Made by a program: the position numbers and the translations under genes
Source of the DNA: Atherinomorus stipes
Taxonomy: Eukaryota > Chordata > Actinopteri > Atheriniformes > Atherinidae
Assembly: GCA_023101725.1 (NCBI GenBank)
Contig: JALJCO010007085.1
Span: forward strand, 451,515 to 515,514
Length of the DNA: 64,000 bases
Direction: 5' to 3'
The notes under the pieces: model-generated
What the model saw: the letters and a program-made list of their open reading frames with translations, nothing else
Database searches by the model: none
Told to the model about the DNA's origin: nothing
In this document: piece after piece, positions 36,601 through 48,600 of the stretch
Position numbering within the stretch: position 1 is the first letter of the stretch
Layout: each line of letters opens with the position of its first letter

Positions 36601-39600
36601 AAGGGTAAATACGCAGTTCATGTTGCCTTGTAAATTCAAGTGCTTTAGTTTTTTGGTTTTCTGTTGTCAGAGCAGAACGAGTTGGTAAGATCAGCTGGAA
36701 ATGTGAAAGCACTGGCGCGTAAAATCCTGAGCGCGCATGTCAAACACTGAAATACAAAGTCACTGATGACAAACACAGATGCATGTACATTATGTGACAT
36801 AAGATCTACATCAGTAAATATGACATTCAAATTCCTATCGCTGTCGGTACCTCTCCCTTGTGATGTATGTAAATGCATACTTTGAAGTTGACATGTAGGA
36901 GAATATACCAATGTGAGCCTCCGTTCCGTCAGTCTCCATATACACTCCATTTTTCATTCCCACCACCCTCCTCACACACTCACAGAGATCTCACTCTTTC
37001 TATATCTCCGAGTGACAGATTGAGTTCAGTAGCAGCCTCAGCAGGAACCCCACACACAGAAGCAGCAAGGCAGGGAACTCTGGCTGACACCCCTCAGCAA
37101 GTGTGCCTAGGAGACCATCTCATGTATGAGAGTGATCACATTATGTCTCACATTGCACATGAGTGCATTTCTATAGAATTGGAGATGTCTGCCTGCAAAT
37201 AAACCTGCACAGAAGTTTCCAAACAGACCATGGATCTAAAAACACTGAGCAGAGATTAGGTTTCTAACTAATTTGAGGATCTTCTTTAATGTGCGTTTTT
37301 TTTAGTTTTCCATAACAAAAATTCCCTTTGCAAAAGAGTAACACCCAAAGCAAATCATGCATAGCTAGAAATGAGTTGAATCCAGACTGGGAGCTTGCTA
37401 CTTCAACTTTGATCATTTACAGGAATGATGAGATTCCAGTTCAGGTCAATGGAGATCATCTTAACAACTGAGTCACACTTACAACCGCCTACCATCAGTA
37501 AGCATTAATACTAACTAACATCAGTGGATAACAAATATACAATATAACAATGGACACAACTTGCAATTAAGAAAAATAAACAACTAATAACAACTATGCA
37601 CAGGTCCATTCACTACTTACGGGCTATTGGCTCCACCACCAGAGCGAAACTGGACATATGGGGCAAGTTGTAGGAGGAGCTTAACAGCCTCTGGCCAATC
37701 TGCTTCATTGGAGCGAAATTCGCAGGAGGCGGAGTCACACTCCTCAAAGCTGAACTGATAGTAAGAGTTGGAGTCAGAAAACACCACCCGCTGGTCCACT
37801 AGGAGAGGGAAAAAAGAAAATAAACAACAAACGGAAATAAAACAAACAGCAGCTTTCCATTAAACATTCAGTTTTGTTGTAGATGCTTTTATCCATGGTG
37901 AGATATTATGGTTTTGTAAAGTTACAATTTCAAATGAATTAAGTTAAGAAGTGTTTGCTTTATTCACAGTCACACCATCATTAAAAGAAACAAGCTTGAG
38001 GCCTGTTGGCAATACATGCATGAGCACTAGCTTTGTTTCCATTCACTGGCAGAGCAAATCTGAAGTTAAAATTAAAAGGAATGTGAATCAGACATTGAAA
38101 ATGAGTTTAAAGTAAATAAATGAGGTTGCAGAGTCTGGCTAGAGGATAGCAGAATCGAATTCTGGTTTGAGTTAAATAGATAAAGTAGCTGAAACCCGTG
38201 AAACTCCATAATTACCGCAGCTCCTGAGGCTGAAGTGGTGAAGCATCGTATTATGGGATGCAGTACGTAAGACATCCAACTAGCAACTTAAGCAGATAAT
38301 TACTACTAATTACAAATATTCACTGTAATAAACAAGGACAAATACAAATAAACTCTAAAAACTCTGATTTTAGAAAAGAGCAGAAACTTGGTGACAACAG
38401 TAAAACCAATGACACCTGAGCTGGACTGTTCATCCTTTAAACATCTACTGCCTTTCAAAACTGTCTTTACTGAAATAAATAATGTATGGACGCAGTGACT
38501 GTGCTATCTCTTGCTGCAGCAATAATATGCAGGCCCTGTCAGCTCACTGACGTTAGATAAACAGGCTCTCAGGTGCATCAGTGTGTAGTAAATTGCTGTT
38601 AACATGGTTACAGATAAATAATGAAGGAGGCAGTTTAAGGCAGAATAATGAGATTACTAGGAGGTGGGACTTTGACAAACAGTGCCCTGATTCCCAGTTT
38701 CAGGTTGAAAGATCTAAATTAAAATCATGATCATGTGCTGAGCAGGTGAACGAGGCAGTAAATGAACCTCTCTGTTCTGCTGGATGAGTCCACCACTTGT
38801 ATGTGCAGATAGTTGCTGATGTCGCTTTAAGGCAGCTATAAATTTTGAAGCACAGACCTAACTACTGCTGTGTTAGTGTGTGTGTGTCTGTTTTTTTTTT
38901 TTTTTTTTTACCAGACAGCAGGACTCCCAGTTCCAGCAGCACCTGCCAGACGCGCACAGCAGCAGTCCGACAGCGCACGTACACACACTGCTCACACAGC
39001 CACTGCACCAGCTCCACTCCCACATAGCTTCGCCTGTTAAAAATACGCACAATTTCAGCACACAAGTAAGACCACACAATGTCACGATCCACACGCACAT
39101 TCTCTGGCACAAAGCTCGTCTTTCTGTCTTTTTTTTTTTAATCAATATCTATTGATTATTCATTAGTTCTCTGTAAGCCTTTTCCTCTGAAACACTGAAC
39201 ACTTTTGGTCTGGTTTTCCCTTAGATAAACTCCTTGTGTGTGGGAGGGTACATGTATGCACTGGTGTGGTATGCATTATATCTGCTTTAAGGTGCTTTTT
39301 TCATGTATCTCTATGTGCTGTACGAACAGTTCACTGCATTAGAGCGCATGCATCCTCAGATCATTTTGTGCTCCACTATACACAATCTACATCCCTCTTG
39401 GTTGAACTTACTGCAAAAGAAATCTGACTTTCCAATTAAGAAAGGGCTCAAAAGTGACTGGGGAGTCAGAGTGTATGCTTCACTGGACTTATCGATTCAG
39501 GCTTGCACACAGACACACAAACGGACAGAGACAAGTGTACCGTATGATTCTGGCCAGGTGTATCTTGTCTTTAGCTGGGTATGGCCCGTGAGAGAGGAAG

Positions 39601-42600
39601 GCATTCCTCACAGCTCGACCAGCACATGGAAAACTCTGGGAGCAAGACTGACACACATACAAATTAAAAAAAAAACAAACAAGCACAATTATTCCAAATT
39701 TTTATTTAAAAAAAAAAAAAGCATCATTCTTATCTCAGTATTGGTTCACATGTGTAAGATTGTATGGAGCTAATGTGGTTACATGCAGCTGTCATTGAGC
39801 GGCTCACAAGGACAGCTCGATTTCTTTCCCCCTGAGGAACCAAACATTGACTGCGTCTTCGCACTCTGCAGTAGTCCTGCCAGAGATGCCAATCGTAAAT
39901 ACCACTGTATTTCAATTAGACTGTTTTCATGGTCGCCTGTTCTTCACTGTTTGTTACTGTACATGCCACAGAGCAGCGTCTGTTGCATCATGGATGAAGC
40001 TTCACACACAATAGACAATTATCAAATAACTTCTTCTATTGAACCCAACCACAACCTGGTCTTTTCTCTATAATGTAGCTCTGTGGTAGTTTTATGCAGA
40101 ATTTCATGAAGGGTGGTTCAGCACACATTAGCTTACCAATTCCCCGCACTTACATGAAACTGTAATGGCCAATTTTCTGCATTTTGTACACATTTTCTTT
40201 CTGACATTTTTTGTGTAACAAAGCTCTGTTTTTGTTCAAAAATATCTTTCAAGTTTCTTCAAAACATGGGTAATATAAGTATTGAAACAGTTTATTGGAC
40301 TAAAGTTTAATTTTCAGGAAATGGTACTGCCTCGTTTCCTTTTGTGACCAAGTAGTCTCATATTTCTTCCATTATTCCTTGTAATATAAAATGCTTGTCA
40401 TGAGGTAAATTATTCAATTTAAGCTAAGGACTAGTTAGTTACCATCCATAAAAACATTGCAGTACTCAGTGCAACACCCCGAGTGTACATACCCACTAAC
40501 TGTATTCATTTTGAGAATCTGTTCTTCTACCAGATGCATTGAGCAGTGTGTAGTTTCATTTCCCAGTTTTGTTAGATTTAAAATGTTGTGCTTAAATATG
40601 GAACTCTTCGAAATTGAAGTAATTAAGAAACTAAATTCGTGAACTAACCTGTTTTTGACTCCCAGTTTTAGCTATGAACCTTTGCTGGCACTCCTCTGAT
40701 TTGTTATTGTGCGAGAACATTGATACATCATAACTAGACGGATATAAGAAGAAATAACAAAGAAGAGAAGTTTTTCCAAATTTAAACTGGTCTCAGTTCT
40801 GGAAACACACATTCGTGACTCAAAATGTTTGCATTCCACTGTACATGTTTGCCCATTTGTCAAAAAACAAAATGGCCCTAATCTGAAAATACTATGTAAA
40901 TATTAGTAAAACATACTGTATGTTGTGTATGTTCTGCCTGTAAGTAGAGACATCTACAAATAAAGTGCCAGACGGCAGTTAGCTGAAAAATCGCCACCTC
41001 ATCCTCCTCTTCAGGAAATTTAGATAAAACCAGGGAGTGAAATAGATCCAGAAGCCTGTTTGAATATCAGTGTTTGTTGTGTCCACTCTGAGTTTCTGTG
41101 GAAGCATGGTGGAGTCACACAGCAGACTACAACAGGGAAGCAGCAAAATGATGTCATAAGTGTCGTTCAAACAAAAGAGCCAAATTGGTCCAACTTGCAA
41201 AACCCGCCAACAGACTTGATTTCACCCCTGGAAGCCGTCGTCCAAACAAACCTGAACAATTTTACTGACTGTTATTTGTGTTAATGTTAGTGTAAAATGC
41301 TTATAGTATAGTAAATATTTTCCTGAGAAATTGACTGTAATAAAAAAGCTATTTTAAATCTGGACATGTTTCTGAATTATTTGGCACAAGACAAACACAC
41401 ATGGTTGTAAAATAAGTAGTTCCCACATATTGATTTTTTTCTATTTTTAGGTTTTATTTCTTTAGCTCAAGTTTTTAGTGCTGAAAGAAAATAAATGAGA
41501 TATTTAAGCCCTTAGGCTTTTTGGAGAGTGCAGTACTAAAATATTTCCCAAACCGCATTATAGTGATCCATGACAAAATAAGCCTGTGTGTGCGTGCTTA
41601 TGTGTGTAGGTGGTGAAACTAGCTTGGAAAAGGCCCAAGGTAATATCCCCACTGATGTCATATGTATTGAGGATAAACAAACATTTATCTTTTTTTTTTT
41701 TTTTTTGCTTTGCAGCAGAACTAAAGGGATGACATCACAGCTGAGCATATGTGTATGTATGCCTCCACCTCCTTACCTTGTGTACTGTAGGTCCGGTGCT
41801 TGGTCCCGGGATAGTGTCAGGTGATTGCTGTTGGGAAAAAAAAACACAGTCCATCAGAGCCAACTCATACACAGTGACACACACAGAGTAAACACAATAA
41901 ACGAACATGACTGAGATGAGAAAGACCGGTTTAAAGCCATTACATTCCTGTTTGACGTCACCTCTGCAAATACTCACATTAGTGCTTAAACAATTACATC
42001 ACTGTCAGACTTTCACTGAATTTAAAGAAGAAAACTATTACATGATTCTCTGGTCTGCATGCCTTCATGATCACTCAAACACTAATCATGACATCAGGAA
42101 TAAAACATTTATCTACCCATTCCTCAATAGAAAAAAGTCAACTCCCAGAACAATCATTGCATTAGAGAGCAAAGTATTCATTTATGATTACTATCATCAG
42201 CCTTTACCCCAGTGCATCAATCCCATTTCTACTTTCCCCATTAGGAAATAAGAGCTTAATCTTTATAGATGGTTATTGTTCAGGAAGATAAATGCTGTCA
42301 CTGTGCTGATTTGCTGAAAACAAAGTGCATCTAAATCTATAGCAAGGCTTAGATGAAGGGAGCAGTGTACCCTAAAATATGCTTTTTTGAGCTCTAAGAA
42401 ACATTGTGTAGCATGAGTGTTATGAAAACCACATACACTTATGGTGAAATTGACTTTTTTTCATACAAAAAAGAAAAAAATCAAAACACCACCAACTGGA
42501 GCAACCAGGTCCAGTTTGTTTCATACCCTGACATTAAACATAGAATTGATATGAGTTATGTAATGTTGCTCAAATTACTATTTTTCTTAGTACAATGCAT

Positions 42601-45600
42601 TTACTATTCATATATCATAAATAAAGAATATATGAGGTCATTTCTCTATATTTCTTTGGAGACGTAAATGTGAAAGGCGCATACCTGTCAAATGCCTGCT
42701 AACCTGATGCTGTCAACTAATGAATTCCCTCTGCATTTCTGCGCTCTGCTGCTTACAGTAATAAAAATTGGTTTAATGTTTGGCACTCTTGCTTCCAACC
42801 TGAAAGAACATCAGTTTATGAACATATTTAAAGGTAATGCTTTGCAGCCTATAGTAATGTGGTTTATAAACCCCAAATATGATTAAGGAATGTAAAAAGT
42901 TCATTAGTAACTAACTTAACTTTGATTCAAGTTATATCAATTTCCAATTAAATTGCTTACCTCCTATAGAAGTTTTTTTTATGAGTTTACAATGCTTCAT
43001 AATACAATATCAAAGGTGTTGTAAATGGTGACCAAAAGAAATAAGACTGATGATGTGTGAAACATCTAACAGAACCACAGAATGACTGTTTCCATATCAG
43101 TCTTTTTTCACCAACACACCTTTATCATACAGGCATCATAAAGTGATGCTAAAAGATTAAATATGCACCCACCTGCCAAGTCAAGTAGCTAGCTTGTCAG
43201 TTTCTTATCAAAAACTACTTGACCTACACACACAGGAAATTAGACATTTTCCTTGGCAGGCATTCTGACAGTGAGGCTAAATGCACAAGTCAAACTGGCA
43301 TTTTAATTTGTATCACCAATGGAAAGATGGCACAAATTGTAAAGACACCAAATAAAGACTAATAAGTAGCTGAGTCATCAAGATGTAAAAAAAGAATCAT
43401 GGCAAAGCTATGACTGAAACAGAACAGACTGACAATTAAAGGGAGCATACAAAGAGTTTTCTATTCTCACTTTAACTTGAGTGCATCGAATGGCTTTTGA
43501 TGTGTGGAAAATCCAGCTTCAGCTGGACAGATCTGCAACCAGACACTGCAAAACATTTGATCTTTCATTTAGAGAAAACATGTGCTCTGGTTTACTAACT
43601 CTATAGTAGAGTCAAAAGACTGTTCCACATTCTGGCAGTGTATACACTATTGTTTACAAAGTGGTGCTCCTCTGTACAGTCATTGTACCAAACCAGCCCA
43701 ACGACTACGATTGGCTCAGAGCTGGAAAGGCTACGGGTAAACATGTTTTAACAGGATTACAGCCAGATGCATTCTACCAGAACCAATGAAACATGAGCTC
43801 TCAGATTTATCCTACTGCAAAGGTAAAACCTTTTTGACTGATAAATAAATTGACTTTCTGATTTTTTTATTATTGTTATTATTTTATCTGAAGAATACCA
43901 AAAGAAGAAAAAAATAATCCAAATTTTCCATCAAGAAAAGCATGTTCAATGTACAGCACTTTACACTTTACAAGAGCAAAATCAAGAGGACAATTTGATG
44001 CATGATATCTTTAACACAGGTATAACAAACCCAGAGAATATCCCTATTAGTTAAAACGCAAGGCTATCCACCCGAAATTTTAAATCCTCAAAATATACAA
44101 GAGAGCATCATTTTTGGTTGCTAAAGTGTGAGAAAATATCAGATACTGCTATCTACTTTGGAAACACAGAGTTAATACCTCTTCAGCTAAAGTAAAAAGT
44201 TGTTACAATGGCAATCACGTTGCCAGCGTTCATTAAAAAGAGACGGATGAGAAGCTCCTGCAATAGCAGTGAAACTGGTTTGTAAGCTCACTCAGTGAAA
44301 TAGGATCACTGAATGAGTTGTGGGTTTGATTCCCTCTGGAAAACCATCACAGAAAGCTGAGCCGGTGATAAAAACTGTTGCTGCCCTTCAACTCTCACCT
44401 TCTGGCTATAACAAACCACCAGATGATGACAGACGGAGATTCAGTGGGATCAAATGATCAAATAGAGAGCACCTTAGCAACCGTGAATGATGACTGCAGA
44501 TGAAGAAATACAAACCAGCTGAGGTGCAAGAGAGACAGAACAGAGGAAGGCTGAACAATTCACAACAGTATGAAAACATGACAATGGATATGACAGATGG
44601 AGAGGAGAGATGAGGCGGCGAGAAGCAGAGAGTTCATTTCAATTATAATCATAAAAGAGATGAAGAGTGAACAAGACGAAGACAGCGAGGATGAGAAAAT
44701 CCTCGACTGTGGCTTTGAGTTACAAGAAAACGAAATAAGATGATTAGAGGGATGTAGATCGGTGTGGGTGATCCTCATTACAGCAATGAAACTATCTGGG
44801 TTGCAGCATGCTCACAAACATAAACCGCTGGCAATACAGACAACTGCACACGCACCTTTTAAAAGGCTGAACACACACAGTTCATACTCTTCATTGTCTC
44901 ACTATTTGGGGACATATTATATCCCTTTTTGATTTCTTTCTAAGAGTTCAGGGTGCTCCTAACACCTTAAATGTCAAGTTAAAAACAGACGTGACAAAAT
45001 CTGGCTTTTTAGTGCAGTGTGCAAAAAAAAAAGTAAGCCTAGGCTCTCTTTCAAGGAGCTACAGTAAAAGATTGTTTCAGCTCGGTGTCTTTGGCATTTC
45101 ACTGAGGTGTAAGGTACAGGGTAGATTAGGCAAATTGAGTCAGCTGATAAGTGAACGTCTCTCCTCCCTGGTGTGTTGGAGCTGCTGCGCTGGTCAGCAG
45201 CCTACAAAGGCAGTTAAACCAGGAAGCGAGCTTCAGCTTCATACAGTCAAACTCAGCGTTGGACACCCACAACATTTTATGTCGTGGGTGTTTTTATCTT
45301 TGCCTGAGAACCTAGCTGCAGAAATTGAGAGATTTTGTTGGAATTCTTATTCAGTTTCAAGCCTGCTCCACTACCACTGCGTGCTTTGAGTGCTGGGTCT
45401 CCCCAGCTGACTGAATCCAGAGATGAATGTCAGATTTTGAAAGAACAATAAGCTTCTGCAGAAAGTTTTAAATAGATTATGCACATTATGGTGGAGATTA
45501 GGAATGGGCGATATATTATCGTGTACGATATATCGTCAAAGAAATTCCCCGTGGTAATAATTAGTCATCTCACAATAAAAATGATAAATTCAATTCATCA

Positions 45601-48600
45601 GGTTGTATTTACAGTTATTTATGTCAAATTTGTTCTCATATTTCAGAGTTGTTTGTTTGGTGCTACTACAGTTTTGCAGTGCAGTGTACTACTTGAATTT
45701 AATTGATCTAGTTTAGTGGCTTCTAGTATTATTTTAGGGTTCTCAAGACAGAATGTATTGATAGCTTTTTTAAACAAACAATTAGGCTGATATTTTCATC
45801 GTCATTTATCATTACTGTGATAAAAAACAGAAATTATATTTTTGAGTCCATATCGCCCATCCCTAGTGGAGATTAAACCTAGGATAAATGAGATGGGAAA
45901 GCAATGATATAGAAATATAAAACAATGGGAATACTTTATCAAACAGGCATGTTCAGCAGCGCAACTCCCTCCCCAAAGGTTCAGAAGAACCTCTCTAACA
46001 AGACTGATTTCTGGAAAGGATGCTTCAAAAGACCTAAAGTTTCTGGAGAAGGTTCCTGTGTAGGTGAAATGCAGCTACAGTAACATTCATACTCAAACTG
46101 TAGCTTCTTTCACAAAGAATATTTCTCTTTTAGACCCTTGAACTAAATATCTGCAGTATGATTACATTTCAATTGATTCATGTCAAATCTACTGAGGTGT
46201 TTGCCACATAGAGCCAAAATTATAAAAACCACACTGCCGGCCAAATTTTTCCAGACGCAACTGGAATGATAAGTGTGTTTTCTGATTTGCTACTGTGTTC
46301 AAACCATCACACAAAACAAGCAATGTGAGACAGTGTCTTTGAATAACAATGAAGTGTAAGGCATGAGATTTAAGCATATCAGCTCTTAAAAATTTCCCCC
46401 AAAAAATAAGAGAGCGATCAGTTTCCTGCTGCCACATATGCTGCTAAGTGATGATGTGCTGTGTTTGGACCAGGGGGATTAAGCGGAGCGCACCAGCCAG
46501 CCAAGCATTTAGACTAAATAAATTGTTTCTGACTCTCACTACCTTCCTCTTTCTTTCTCTTCATTGTTTCAGTCTCTTTATCTCCCCTCCTCATCTCTTT
46601 GTCTCCTTGTCTGGTTAGTAGAGATCCCAAGAGGTCTTTGTTTCTCCACCATCATCTCTCACAAACGCACTCAGGACACACTCCAGCGCCAGACACGTTT
46701 CATGCAGCTTCACACATAAGGAAAGATTTCTGCTGCTGTGAGTCTTGGTATTTGTGTTTTTGTTTCCTTCACAGAAACACATTTCCCAACGAGAAGTGAA
46801 GAAGAAGAGAAGCTATAGAGACAGTGCGCATGCTGACACGCTTATCAGTGACTTCAAAGTGCATTTACAGGGAGTGAGAGACAGTGCAGGAGAGGCGAGG
46901 TCATTATCTTCAAGAAATGGATTACTCTCAGATTAGATTGCTGAGCACAGTGAAGAGCTGTAGCACGGTATGCTTGGCAAGTCCCCTCTCACACACTCAA
47001 ACACACACTAGCTAGCTCCTGTCGACTCCTCGACGGACTCATCGTACAGTGAAGCCAAAATGGAGACATCAAAGCATCTTCAGCTCAAGGGACGCATAAA
47101 ACAAACACGCACACATTGTCAAAAAATCCACCAGCTCGTGACCTTTTGAATCAACAAAGGTCATGAGCTGGTGACCTCATGACCAGCTCATGAGCTACGA
47201 GAATCCAGTATTTGTATACTATAAACTAATAACAGGAGTTATCAAAAAGCAAAAATGAATGACATATTCAAAAAAAAAAATGAATGACATATTTACTCCA
47301 CCCCTGAAGTGCTGACTTCTCCCATCTTACAGACTCACTGCTATTACATACTCTTGCCAAACAGGACGTTTTAACAGCATAAGATGGCAGCTGATTGTCA
47401 TAATTTAGATCTGAAACAGGGTTGTCTTTAAAAAAGTGCCCGGTTGCATGAACGTATTCATTATTTTTGGCTAAACAGCCTCCAATGTTTATGTCAAAGC
47501 AGAGTGCGATCTCCCCTTCATCTTCCTCATGACTAACTTTGTGAATTTACATCCCTTAAGATATTGTTAGTATTGTATATCCAGTTGGCTTTAATAGCAA
47601 GGATTATAATCACTACAGTCTTAATTTTCATTTTTTGCTTTTTCTTCCTCATATGGTCAGCCATTGCACATGGAGTAGCATTATCATGCAACTTTGCCAC
47701 TGAGTGACTGCCTCCCAGCATTACATGCATTTCATGTAAACTATAACTGCAGATGGTATTTACACTCAATATTGTTGCACGCAAGTCGCTCTCCACTCCC
47801 TGACTTGTCCTTTCATCTTTTAGAGTTTAATGTAAAATGCAGTTATATATAAGAAATATTGCTGGAAGACACAAAAATATATCCCAAGCCACTGCTTAGC
47901 TGCATCTTTATTGCAGAAATTAGATCCTCTTTGGAGGAATACCATCCACTTTTCTCTAAGACTGTCATTATACTCAGATAACTTTCACTGCAACTGTGTA
48001 TGGTTTTATAACCTCATAATGTAATTAGAACACAACATAAAGTAGTCCACAGTATATTTGTAATTATGTACTATGTTTGCAGGGAAAAATTTAGGATGTC
48101 TAGGCCTGTCAGTTTAAATCCACAAGGAGTCATGACTAAACAAATAGTGGTCATAAAATTTATATTTTCATAAAACACAGCTATTCTGAATGTGAAAAAT
48201 GGGGCACCATCTGGAGCAGGCACTATAACATCCAGGGTGTAATCTGCCATAAACTCATTAGAGGAAAGCCAAAATATGGCATGATTAAAATATTTTACTG
48301 TGCATACATTCTCTGCCATCAACATACATTCATTTTGCTTGAATTAAAAATGCAAACTATGTACAGATCTACCACAATATCCAAACTGCCAGTGGGTGGA
48401 ATTATTAACATTATCATAAGACATTAAAAAAGGATCTAAGAGCATGTGATTTCAGCCATTTCTGCATATTGCTTTGACTCTTATTGCCCACCAGAATATT
48501 GCAGAAGAAAAAACATCCCTCCATCCCTAGCAGCAGTCTTCTTCAGCAGAACGCGACTTAAACTATATGACAAAAATCTGAAAGGCAAAAGGATGTAGAC

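Larger units (their letters stand above)
32087..37620 (-). other. rapgef5: rapgef5 intron 5
   Basis: A 5.5-kb intron that hosts a nested transposon complex (34129-35300) and a GC-richer unidentified stretch (35300-35850) with open but unrecognised plus-strand frames. The remainder is ordinary. Confidence 0.55.
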
